From: Plasmopara viticola
Lineage: Eukaryota; Oomycota; Peronosporomycetes; Peronosporales; Peronosporaceae
Assembly (NCBI GenBank): GCA_001695595.3
Contig: MBPM02000086.1
Span: forward strand, 62,001 to 126,000
Length of the DNA stretch: 64,000 nucleotides
Reading direction: 5' to 3'
Shown: positions 11,774 through 22,409 of the stretch, in pieces
Layout: each line of letters starts with the position of its first letter
Numbering within the stretch: position 1 is the first letter of the stretch
Program-made: the position numbers and the translations under genes
Notes under the pieces: generated by a model
The model's database searches: none
What the model was told of the DNA's origin: nothing
The model's input: only the letters and a program-made list of their open reading frames with translations

Positions 11774-13087
11774 GCGAGCGATGCCAGAAGTCTGAGGCCA
11801 GGATTGCTAAAATGGTGAAACTTGTAGGCAACAGAGATTTTAGTTGATCTGGCATGAACGTGAGCTGATCAATCACGAGTCACGCAACAAAGCTATCAAG
11901 TCTAAGGCTGAGCACTTCGCTTATTATAATTTAAAAAAGCTCAACGACTTATAAGCAGACTGTAATGAAACGCAATTTTTATAACAATAACACCATTCGA
12001 TTTATCAGCTTGCTAAAATAGGCAGGCTTCAAATCCACTTTGATCATATGGCATTCCAATATTAGGAAATGGATACCGACTTTGCTTGTCTCGTATTCAG
12101 CTAAGAAAAATTCATTCAAAGACGAAATCAATGTGGGCATTTTGTACAGTGTAAGTATGGCTGGCTTTCGCGCGATTACAGCGCTGATGTGGCTAAGTTT
12201 GATCGCTGTGCACTTGGTCAATTAAATCCGATAATGCTATGGTCCCATTATCTTCGACTATATTTTCCATCTAGCAGACAATTAGTACAAGAGCCAAGGG
12301 TGCAACAAAGTCAATATCAAAGCGAGGATGTACTGAACTTGAATAAAATTGAGACTGTTGTGGGGAATCGTATCTCAGTCAATTGTGCTTACAAGGGCTA
12401 AGACTACTAAGAGTGACTGACTTCATCACATAATGTCAGACAAAGACAGCGCTATCTCATTTCCAAAAATGACCAGCTATTGGCAGAGATATAGTTTTAC
12501 CCAAAAACCGTAAATATGCACAGGTTCTACACGAGACGTAAGCCCGATTTAAAAATGAGCTTATGATGTTAGGATTAGAATGCTACGCAGTCAGAGATTC
12601 GGAGATCCCATTTACAAAAGTAGCGATACGATGGGTTCAAACTCACCTTACATAGCTTCGACCTCGTGGTCTGAGAAAACATCCGATTTTGACCGGTATC
12701 AATATTTACTTCTGCGTCGGGTACACAACATTTATCTATTAAGACAGGTATTACGCGGTAAAGACCTTCACCCGATCTAATGAATTGATTCTGACCGAAA
12801 TCCAATAAATACTCTCGCTTCAGGTGCGCAAAACTCTAATCGAAAAAATTGCTATAGTATTGGAAGCTATATAAGATTTCGATTAATCTAACCATTTTAG
12901 ATGCTCAGCAAATTAATAAAAGCCAGGACGATTGAGCACTTCAATAACAGCTCAGGCGATCACACTACGATGGAGAAAATGAAGCGCCTTAAAAGAGCGC
13001 CAAAGCAGAGGTTGACCAAAATGTCTTCCAAGAGGAACACACAGAAGAACATCATCACAACATTTCAATCAACCACCGATCCATTAA

Positions 13088-13315
13088 AAAACAGTTATCA
13101 AAGCCAAAGATAAGGTAATTGAGGCGGAGCTGCATTACTGTCAGGAAAAAATGTTTGGCAAGGAACAAGCCCGTCGGAGCAAGTTGGTGAGATCGATCTT
13201 TGGTACAGACGGCTATCGAGCTGTAGTTTGCTCCATGATTGGACATACAATTTACAAGGTCCCAAATGATTTCATGTTGATACAATCGGAGACAACACAA
13301 GCAATCGTTAGTTGA
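13088..13315 (+). pseudogene. Possible coding fragment, unknown
   Basis: About 75 codons are open on the plus strand and end at TGA 13313-13315. The text looks protein-like (for example KDKVIEAELHYC, then FGTDGYRAVVCSMIGHTIY). There is no start codon and an in-frame stop lies just upstream. It may be another piece of the relic at 11 kb or an unrelated remnant. Confidence 0.25.
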
Positions 13316-16300
13316 GGCGATATCACTAAAGCAGGAAAAGGATTAGGCCACGAAAAGTTGCGAATTGGAAAGCACGATTTTTCGATTCAGTGGCTTGGCA
13401 ATAAAGTAGATTTGCGGGGAGCCTTAAACCATCTATGAAAGAAACCGACTGTCTACTCTTGAGCAAAAACAGTGGACCAGAATGAAGTAAGCCAATCCTG
13501 ACAGCGTCGTATTAAAATCAATTTTGCGAAAATATTAGTGTTTTCAGTCATTAATCAGGGCATACATCTGTAATTATTATCTTTCAACGTGATCAACTCC
13601 AGATAAAATCGATACAGTGTTATTAAGAATGTGTTTTAATTATTTAGTAATAAAGTGTGGGCTAAATCAACTTCGACGCACTATCTGGATTCTTCAGGAG
13701 GTGAGCCGAACCGTAGTAAATAGGTTATACAAATGGTGATTGTAGGAATTGATTGGAGTCTTCTTCCATTGTATCAAGGGTCGATGCCTGATTGATTACC
13801 GGAATGTTAAGTGTCAACAGCTCAACTACGCATCACATGATTCAGTTTTGTCAGTTTAAAAGATAATACATTTTATCTTCTGCTAATGTTGCAAACGATT
13901 ACACAATGTTCCCGTATTTTGATGCAAAATTCGGAGACATTGTTTGAGGTTTAAGCCCTACGCACGTAATTAGGGACGATCTCACCATATCCCAAATTGT
14001 AACCAAAACACTACGACTTGTTTGAAAGCGCCCGTTACTTCTAGGATGAAAGTTAAATGAATGGATAGAGGAGAAACAGGGCTCTTGGAACGAGGCGAGA
14101 AAGCGGTGCAAGTGGTAGCTTTTGACAGCAACGGTGTTCGTGTTAATGTATTTGGGCCGGTCTATTGGCTTCCACATGTGTGGTGAAGTGGTGCATTTGC
14201 GCCGCTACATAAAAATCATTTGGCTTTCGTGTCAGCGCCTCTTCATTTCAATGCGTCTTAAAGGAAAGTGCCGCTAGCCGTGAAGGTCAATGAGGTTCCT
14301 CGTGCCTTAGTCTTACGCCTCCTCCATGAAAAGCGGCAGCTTCTGCATATACGTGCTTGAGATTGCTCTCGGGATCGTCGGGTCGCGACATCTGTAGGAT
14401 GACCCTGAGCCCTTGAGGCTCTGAATGAGGATGTAAAAAAACTTGGATTTTTGGTACAATATACAATTACACCGACCGAAAGGAAAAGCCTTCGAGCTGC
14501 GTCGAAAAGTTGCTCTCCTTCGTAGTGAGCTATAGGCATGACCAATCGGCCCTCAACTTGATGGTGAGCCTGGTGATGGCTGTGAATACTTTTGGCTTGT
14601 CCTTTCAAGCAAAGTCGAGAGCGGGACAAAACCTCAAAGAGGATCTAGAACGAATCTTAAACGTTTCATGAAGCTACGAAGCCTAAACATCGCAATATGC
14701 CTTAAGGGGCTCCACCCAAAATTGTGGGTGCATTGACAGTGTATTTAGAAGGAAAATGGTGTACGCCGACCCATGCCTCAAGCATTGTAAAAAGTTGGAG
14801 ATAAAGCGTTAGAATTTTTCTAAGGCTGCAACCTTATCAACGGTTTTACTAAAGGCTCTATGAGCTAAGCTTGATTGCTTACAAAACACGTCTGCTGATC
14901 CATTTCCGATCTATATATTCTCATCTTGCGCCTTTTCGTTCGGCGTATAGATTGAGACAATGATTTGATAGTCCATTAAATTCAGACATGTCCTTAATCT
15001 TTGATAGATCTCATGGCCTTTTGAATCTCATTATGTCATTACCGATCGATGCCGATGTTGCTCTTTGGCTTGCGTTGATGTTTGGAAGCAAGCGGCCTTT
15101 TGAATAACGCTAGCATCTTTTAACTTCTCTCCTCTCTGGTTCCGTGCGAATTGTACTTTCTCCAACTCTTCCTTTCCTTGTTGCTGTTTTAAAGAAAGCA
15201 CGATATAGCGGGCCCTCACTCAATATAGCGATAATACTGCCTTCGCTCTTGTACCGAAGGACTAGAAGCTTTTGCACCGTCACTACTTCGTCGATTTATT
15301 ACTGAGTCTTACTTTTCTTACCCGTTTTGATTATTATAAACAATCTCCTATCTATAGTCTGTCTCGCAGTTTTGCGTTTGATAGGCTTAACTCTTAATGC
15401 AGCTCAGTTATTTATATAGGTCTTTAATCTATGAACATGCAGCTTTTTGATCCTCAAAATCAACCTTGTATCAGCTTTGGCACCTGTAGTATCAATCCTG
15501 CTATAAGTTTTAGCATCATTCCACTTTTGAACAAGCATCATCCTCGACATCAGCTGTCTGTGGTCTAGCTTCAGGATTTCTATCAGTAGTAAATGGAATC
15601 ACAAGTACGGAAGCATCACTCATCTGCGCTCCAGCATCAACAGCAGGATCAACAGTTTCTACATTTAGCTTTACCTCGCTTAAGGAAACATTTCTATCTG
15701 TTGAGAAACTCAATTATCTATGATTTGACTCTTTTTGTCCAACTTTAAGCCGAGCTTCTTTTTTTAAGTACCAATCGATACATCACTGAACCACTGAGCT
15801 CCTGCAAACATTTTACTCGTAAATGAGGCTTGGCGAATGCGAAGATGACCTCTTCAAAACAGCTTCTAATGCTCTCGCTTAGCGTGAACAAGATGGTCAG
15901 GAGCTGCTTAATACGACACGTACGATTTGAGTGTCTGGATTGAGATTATGCCGAAGCCGAGACAAAGCGGAGGTTGGATGTCCTCGACTCACCAGCTAAA
16001 AAAATTCTAGAGAGGTACAAAAGCTTGTTTTATGCTGTTGGGCTTTAGGTTGTAACATATAAAGGTTCACCCAAAGAAGTTCTTTAATTAGATCGTGGTG
16101 GTAGCAGTACTCAAGGGCCTTTACTCCTGTACTCTCATACTGCTAAGTGATAAACATAAGTAGGGTTGATACGATGGTGAACGTGTATAGCTGCCGAGGT
16201 CGCGTTCAAACAATGGCTCCTTTGAACCAGGCTTATCCGTTTATTTATGCGAAAAACGTTGATCATCACTTGTTGATACGATTTTTTTTTGCTAGTCTGT

Positions 16301-17062
16301 AGAGTTTCTCCCTCATTGCTTGTTCTGATGATTGACCACCGGTACCGATTGGTGGCGCGGAAAGCTTCCGCTACAGATTTCTAGCCAACCTAAGCCAAAA
16401 TTTAACGCAATTCTTTTCTTTAGAGTTAATGATAAACACCGGTATTTGACTTTTAAGGAAAATTCTGAAACCTGAAAGATCTTTTTGTTACGTATAAGTC
16501 ATAAGCATTCGTGGTTAAAAAATTGAGCGGAATTCTAAGATGTATCTGCCCCTTCATTCACAAAATGTAATACTAGTACTTGCGTGAACCACGTTACTAA
16601 GTACTTGACCATTGATAGCTTGTCAGCTCACAGCCGTGGTGTCTTAGCAAAAAGTGCGCAGTATGCCTTTGCGCACACCGTTGACCCATTCCGTTTGACT
16701 ACTAGAGGTGCAGCGACCCTCAAAGCCCTAAAGCAAGATTGAGTTAATTCATTTTGAGACAGGCACAAATCAAATGTCGCTGCTAATTGCAGCTCAGGAC
16801 GCTATATTCGAGTCAACGAGCTCAAGGACATCATGCTGTATGACGAGGAGTTGCCTGTCTCGAAGGAGCGATACTGAACTTTTCTTTAAAAGAAGTTTGG
16901 ATTACGTCATCTAGACAGCTGCTTGCACTCTTTAGAGTTAATTTCGATGCGGGTCATTTTGTAGGCTGATTATAACTTCAATCACCTTAATTTATTTGGG
17001 GAGAGATTCCCGAGTGGCAGGGACCATCAGTTATGTATAATTTATGACGCCCATGTCTTGCG

Positions 17063-17530
17063 TGCAGCTAAGAAAGAATAAGCGCAGGTAATACTCAAAT
17101 CTCGCCGAAAGAAACGTTGCTTTCAAGTGTACCTTCATTAATTCAGGAATACAGTATCAAATAAATGTGAGTGCCTAGCTTTCAGCCCGACCTCACAGTT
17201 GAAAATGCGCGAGCGCCGCGTGCACCTGATTGTCCGTGATAAGTCCGCCATATTAAGCATCTCAAACCTTTTTGGCCAAACGAGAAACTTTTTGGCTATC
17301 TTCCCTCTAAGATGGAAATTTTAGCTTCACCGGTTTGGTCCTCAAGTAAGGCGCTGCCGTCGAGGCTACCGGAGCCTATTTTGCCGGACCTTTCGAGCAT
17401 ATACTTGCTTGTAAAGCTTTAATGCCCAATGATAAGAAACGTTGCAGATGCAGCCGCTTTCTCAGGCCCATAAAAGGTAGAAAGTCTATCGAGCAGTGCA
17501 AATTGCGCATCCGAAAGATGCGGGAAGGGG
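17063..17530 (-). pseudogene. Decayed repeat relic, copy A
   Basis: This stretch is colinear with 29695-30125. Shared landmarks in the same order include CTCGCCGAAAGAAACGTTGCT / CTCGCCGGAAAGAGTGTTGCT, AGCCCGACCTC / AGCCTGACCTC, and a block ending AGATGCGGGAAGG in both. On the minus strand the best block reads LPHLSDAQFALLDRL here and LPHLSGAQIALLGEL in the other copy, so the ancestor was probably coding on that strand. Both copies have many stops and indels. The family is not recognised. Confidence 0.45.
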
Positions 17531-18203
17531 AAGATCGTTTGTGAGGTCCAGGTAATCAGTCTTTGTAGGATTAGCTTCAAGTGCTACCGGGTGACACCGT
17601 ACTTTGTAAGAAGAGGCGTACACTCGTTTGATGAACGAGCGATGACTATTCTGGTTGGATGTGTGGAAGAGACTGCAGTCCTGAACTGATCCGTTCAATC
17701 TATAGTACTCTTTTGGTCCTACTTTGCAATTGTTTATTTTGGTACTCTTCAATACATATTTAAGTACGCAAACTAGTTAAGTTTCAACGGAAGCCAGCTT
17801 TCTGCATTCAATCTCGGCTTTAAGTAGAATGTGAAAAAGAATGTCATCCATCAATTACATACTCACAAAGTTACGCCATCGGCAAGGGCCGAAGAGGTTA
17901 CGAAGGGTTTGAGCATCCACTTATCGCCCGCACCGCGAGCGGCGCCGGGTAGCTAACGACCTTTTTCCTTTAAATAATCGACTTCACAATTGCGACAATC
18001 GAAAATACAGTATGACGAATAAGCTTTACAGTACTAATAGAAAATCCCGCTATCTCAACTTTCAAATGCAAGCAGTCATTCTGATACCTGTGTAATGTGA
18101 TACATGCGCTTTTGAGAACATTCTTGCTTCTTGGTTAACATATTAGAGTGAGCAGTAACATATTAGTGCAACTATTTGAGCCAATGTACGATAGAGCTTT
18201 TTT

Positions 18204-19556
18204 ATGCGACCTTCACCCTATCGCTATCGTATCTTTATCAGTTTCGCCGAGGCTATGGACCGTTTCATTGCAACAACAAAAAATCGAATTGGTTGCGATG
18301 TTTCATTTGCGATAATGCTAAACACATGCGAAGTCCCGCCAGTATACCACCGACGGTCGTTTGCCGTTTTACCTTTCGAGAGATCAATTACAAACGCTGC
18401 GCGTCGTGTGAAAGTTGAAAGCGATCACGTGAAACAGAAAGCACGCTTCCAGTCGAGTGGGCAGCCACGCACCCAGCTTTTGGACTCTACAATGCGCGAA
18501 TCGACGGGCTACGCGCTATTGGTCCCTTCTAAGCTCCTAGAGACGTATGACATTGTGGGAATGCATGATGACACTGACGACGACTCTTGTCTATCCGGGG
18601 TGATGAAACACTCAAAATCGAACAGCGAGCGGGGCCGTGCATATCGTGCTCGGCGTAAGAAGTTGGAGGACGACCTCGTTGTGATCGTGACTTCGTTGCA
18701 CCAAGAGGTCGTTGATTTGAAGGTTTTGTGTGATATTCGCGCTGACAATGCGCTGTATAGTCGCAACAGTCTAGACGGTCCACTCGTGCGCCTGGTGTGT
18801 GAGTACTTAGCGCTGTTTGAACGGGGTATGCCGTCAATTCGAGGCGTTGGTGAGAAGCGACCAGCGCTCTTGATGGATGATTCGACCGATGGCTCGACCG
18901 ATTCCCTCGAGAATAAACAGAGGTCTTTCATCAAGAGTGCTATGGATCCGGACTTGCGATTTTGCGAGGCGAGTGGCCCCGAAGCGTTACTGGACCAGTG
19001 GAGACGATATACGAGCTATCATGCAAGTATTAATGTCGTAATCGCCGGCATTGAAGTGTCGGGAGAAGTAAATAATCCACTGGTGACGGTGCGCACGGAT
19101 CTGCACGTGGTTTTTTCGCAAGATACGTTTGACAACGTTTTTCCTCATGCTGCTGGCAATGAGGAGTTGAAAAAAAAGTTTATTGGTCGTGAGATTGTCT
19201 ACCATGGTGTTAATCGCTTTTACTTTTCGCCAACCGGTCAGATACTTGTATATGACTCGGACGTAGGCTTTGTGGATTCATTACTTCAAGCTGGGGCTAC
19301 CATGTCGGAAGTTGTGCTAATGATGCAGCAGGCGCGAATAGAAGACGAGTGCAGACTTGGAGATACAGATGACAGCAATAATAGGGCTCGAAACCTAGTC
19401 CGGGTGCATCAAGACATAGCCACTTTACCGAACGACGACAACTTTATCAATGATGAAAGAGATGGTGACCTTGATGCCACCAGCGGTAGTGGTATTGAAT
19501 CGAAGACATTAGCACGGGATCGTAGTCGCCTCACCATCGACTATCTCTTATCGTAG
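18204..19556 (+). CDS. bZIP transcription factor, oomycete type
   Basis: A single exon encodes 450 aa. Residues about 138-153 form a basic region (SNSERGRAYRARRKK) followed by a short zipper with leucines at 158, 165 and 172. The N-x7-R spacing of bZIP DNA contacts is kept, but the usual NxxAAxxSR core reads NSERGRAYR. Residues about 250-350 hold a compact alpha/beta region (DLHVVFSQDTF, then YHGVNRFYFSPTGQI) seen in oomycete bZIP proteins and resembling NTF2/SnoaL folds. It is predicted to be a nuclear DNA-binding regulator. The start is uncertain: the first ATG gives a weak N-terminus, and 18492 (MRESTGYAL) is a plausible alternative. It converges with the elicitin-like gene 118 bp downstream. 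Confidence 0.75.
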   Translation: MRPSPYRYRIFISFAEAMDRFIATTKNRIGCDVSFAIMLNTCEVPPVYHRRSFAVLPFERSITNAARRVKVESDHVKQKARFQSSGQPRTQLLDSTMRESTGYALLVPSKLLETYDIVGMHDDTDDDSCLSGVMKHSKSNSERGRAYRARRKKLEDDLVVIVTSLHQEVVDLKVLCDIRADNALYSRNSLDGPLVRLVCEYLALFERGMPSIRGVGEKRPALLMDDSTDGSTDSLENKQRSFIKSAMDPDLRFCEASGPEALLDQWRRYTSYHASINVVIAGIEVSGEVNNPLVTVRTDLHVVFSQDTFDNVFPHAAGNEELKKKFIGREIVYHGVNRFYFSPTGQILVYDSDVGFVDSLLQAGATMSEVVLMMQQARIEDECRLGDTDDSNNRARNLVRVHQDIATLPNDDNFINDERDGDLDATSGSGIESKTLARDRSRLTIDYLLS

Positions 19557-19674
19557 TATTAGTATTACATATTTTATAGTCGTAATGTAAGTAAAGCATT
19601 TCATTAAAGAAATCTGATGTAAAATGATTTTTTATTCAAAGCAATTTATTGTCAATTAAGTCAGTAAATATTGC

Positions 19675-20214
19675 TCAGTAGTGTAGCACAACAGCAGCGA
19701 TTGCAGCATAGACCACGAAAGGCAGCGCCAAGGCCGATGCACTAGATGTAGGAGGCAAGGTTGCTTTAGGATTTGCATTACCATCAGGTTCTGGTGCTGA
19801 AGTGGGTGACTCACTTTTGCTACCAGAGTCACTGGAGGTGTCGGTCTCATTGCCGGTCTTCCCGTCAAGAAAGTCGCTAATCAGCCGTCCATACACCACA
19901 ACGGTACTATTGATTTCGATCGTGCACTGTGTGTTAATGTTGGTATATCCGTTAATAAGGTTGATAAGAATGTTGCAGCCTTTGTCGCTTTGCTGAATTG
20001 CTAGCGCCGTCTCCTTCGTTGGAAACTCCGTGATGGCAAACATGTCAACTCCAGAGTCTTCTTCGCACTTCGTTTGGGCAGGCTCCATTTTTGCTTTAAT
20101 CGTCGCATTAGCCAACAAAGTATCCTCGATACTTTTCAAGTCGCATTGAGTGGCTGTCACAGCAATGCACACCACACCAACGGCTGCAAAGGCTGACAAA
20201 ATGGCGTTCTTCAT
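19675..20214 (-). CDS. Elicitin-like secreted protein with GPI-type tail
   Basis: The protein has 179 aa. The start at 20214 (MKNAILSAF) places a classical signal peptide first, with cleavage expected near residue 21 (VTA-TQC); the longer upstream reading has no such logic. An elicitin-like domain follows, then a Ser/Thr/Pro-rich linker and a hydrophobic C-terminal segment (ALALPFVVYAAIAAVVLHY) typical of GPI anchoring, so the protein is predicted at the cell surface or wall. Elicitins bind sterols and are recognised by plants. Canonical elicitins have six cysteines in three disulfides. Here four remain, with spacing matching C1, C2, C4 and C5; positions C3 and C6 are lost. Such variants fall in the elicitin-like (ELL) group. 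Sterol binding is not assured. Confidence 0.88.
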   Translation of the reverse strand: MKNAILSAFAAVGVVCIAVTATQCDLKSIEDTLLANATIKAKMEPAQTKCEEDSGVDMFAITEFPTKETALAIQQSDKGCNILINLINGYTNINTQCTIEINSTVVVYGRLISDFLDGKTGNETDTSSDSGSKSESPTSAPEPDGNANPKATLPPTSSASALALPFVVYAAIAAVVLHY

Positions 20215-20710
20215 AATGTTGCAAAAGTGGTGACAATTCTGAAGTGATATATAATGAGCCTTTTGGCGGTCCAGCCATTGGGTATTTTTGGACATTTGCC
20301 AAAAAAAGCAGGCTGTCGCACAACCTTTGTTTAAAACTTTAATTATCTCAGATTCACAACATCCAGCAACATCGCAGTTGACTATAAATACAAGCCATAG
20401 AGTAGGTAGCACTCATCTTCCAACAAAGGCGATATCGGCGCCGCTTAATTATCGATCACGAAATAACGAATAAGATGGACGACGACTACGTAATTTTTTG
20501 CGCTGGTATCTTCGCACAACCTTGAGCTTTAGACGTTGCAGCAGTGATCATAAAAAAGACGAATAGGGCATTTAACTTTTTCAGATTAGTGTTCGGAGAA
20601 AGATAATTTGATTGGCTTATTAACGATGACAAAACGTGACATTTACCGTAAGATGACATTTTGCCAGGTCGGGTCTGGTCATTATCTCAAATAACACTCG
20701 ACATTATATT
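20215..20710. other. Divergent intergenic region
   Basis: This 496-bp AT-rich region separates the divergent elicitin-like and CCCH/WD40 genes and should hold both promoters. No clear core element could be assigned. Confidence 0.5.
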
Positions 20711-22085
20711 ATGAGCCACAAAAATCGGCGAGGAGGAGGCTTTGGCGGGCGCAGTCGCGGCAACCGAGGTGGACGCGGAGGGTACGGAGGTGGACGTGGT
20801 GGATTTGGAAGTGGCTCCTCGGTAGGCAACGAGGTCTGTCGACGCTTCATGGACGGTGGCAAATGCGAATTTGAGCAAACATCAGGTGGCCGACCGTGTC
20901 GCTATCCACACTTTGTCAAAACCATTGGCGAAACACGTGGACACAGCGGATCGATTAAAGATGTGGTCATGTGGACTGACCGGCAGCAACTTTTTACATG
21001 TGCAGCAGACGCTTGTATTAAGCTCTGGGATTGTGCAACTTGGCAAGAGATCACCACTATTAGTGTACAAGATGCGTTGCCGTCTTTGGCCAATGGCGGT
21101 AATAGCAGCCGAGGAAGAGGAGAGAATAGAGACAAGGAGACGCAGACAGAAGGTGTCACGTCACTGGCTCTTTGCGGTCCTTTTCTCTTTGCGGGCTTTG
21201 AAGGCCGCTTCCCATTTAATCCCAAGATTTCAGTGGGCATGATGCGAGGTTGGAACTTAGAAAACCCACAAACTGCACCTTTTGAGTTTTTCGTGTCCGA
21301 TGTCATGCCCTTTGCACATACAATGAACATCCAGGCGGTGGAAGTAGCGACTGACTCGATGGGCAACGCCACGCTCTTTAGTGGAAGCGCCGACGGCTCC
21401 ATTCGATATTGGCAATTAGATCCAGCCATGAATCGATTCAAGTGTTGTGGTGTGATGGAACGCCATGTGCGTGGAGTTACGCGACTCAAGACGTTTGCAG
21501 TAGGTGGTGCTTCCATCTTGGCCTCAGCGAGTGTAGACTCGACGATTCGGCTCTGGGACTTGGCGACGTATCAGTGCGTCAAGGTCCTTTCTGCCGACGA
21601 CAATGGACACACTGACGCTGTGATGGACCTCGAGTTTTGGGTCAATGGGAACGAGGCCTTTCTCATTAGTGGCGCATTGGACTGCGAAATCATCGTCTGG
21701 AGTCTCACTCCGCCGTTCCAGCAGCTTTTTAAAGAAACGCAAGACTCGCAGGTCACTGCGCTTTGTGGCACGCAAGATGCCGTCCAAGCTCCAATTCTTC
21801 TGATTGGCATGGCGGTACGGATGTTACTGAGTTGTTATGGGTGTGTTGAGTATAAAATCATGGTGCGACGTTTTTGTCTTCTTATAGGATGGCACTATTT
21901 CAGTCAAAGAATTGCCATCGTTTGCGTATAAAACGACATTGGGCGCCAATTTAAACCGTGGCCATCAAGATGCCGTACGACGTATTACGACCGGTCCAAG
22001 CAATACGTTTTTTTCCGCTGGCAACGATCGGAAAATGATTGCATGGCAGATCACAGGCGACGCCACTGCTATCCAGTCCAAGTGA
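20711..22085 (+). CDS. CCCH zinc-finger WD40-repeat protein (ZFWD-like)
   Basis: Two exons, 20711-21814 and 21888-22085, are joined over a 73-bp GT-AG intron and give 433 aa. Residues 1-40 are an RGG/GGR-rich low-complexity RNA-binding tail. A CCCH finger follows at about 43-68 with spacing C-x8-C-x10-C-x3-H; the middle spacing is longer than the usual five. The rest is a WD40 propeller, with blades ending in motifs such as ADACIKLWD, ADGSIRYWQ, VDSTIRLWD and NDRKMIAWQ. The last blade lies in exon 2, which the unspliced reading would miss. ZFWD proteins are known in plants and are presumed RNA-associated. The role here is inferred from domains only. Confidence 0.85.
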
Positions 22086-22409
22086 ACAAGTAACTGGTGA
22101 CGAAACGAAGCAATTTTGCCACTATTGTCGAGCATTTTCTGCTCCAGCTACAAGAGGAATAGACCGACGTTGGGGATTGTTCGTGCCTGGGCAACTTTTA
22201 CACCGCAACAACATTGTAATTAGCTTGCTAAAAAATATAGTCCACACGCTTTGCGAAAGATGCATCTATTAGCTTTAAAATAGGTACGAATGTAAATTTT
22301 TCAGGCAAGCATCAGCTTTGCATTGCAATACCACAGCCCAGCAGTGTCCTGCCAAGTCATATGAAATTTCGGCGCCAGCGATTTATACACGCAAGCGCGT
22401 CTTCTCGTC
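22086..22409. other. Intergenic between convergent genes
   Basis: This is a 324-bp region where the CCCH/WD40 and methyltransferase genes converge. Nothing beyond likely 3' untranslated sequence was seen. Confidence 0.4.

Larger units (their letters stand above)
10814..18203. other. Gene-poor region with decayed coding relics
   Basis: No intact gene was found in these 7.4 kb. Two plus-strand stretches (10.98-11.77 and 13.09-13.32 kb) and one minus-strand stretch (17.06-17.53 kb) look like decayed coding DNA and are listed separately. The remainder is AT-rich with many stops in all frames. Confidence 0.55.

Noticed and set aside
14258..14629. 123-codon minus-strand frame
   Set aside because: Low-complexity, Arg/Ser-rich text with no motif. 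The plus strand there also reads as broken coding-like pieces, so it may be a relic but cannot be called.
18509..18934. Long minus-strand frame within the bZIP gene
   Set aside because: A shadow of the coding strand; Ser/Arg-rich text typical of antisense codon bias.
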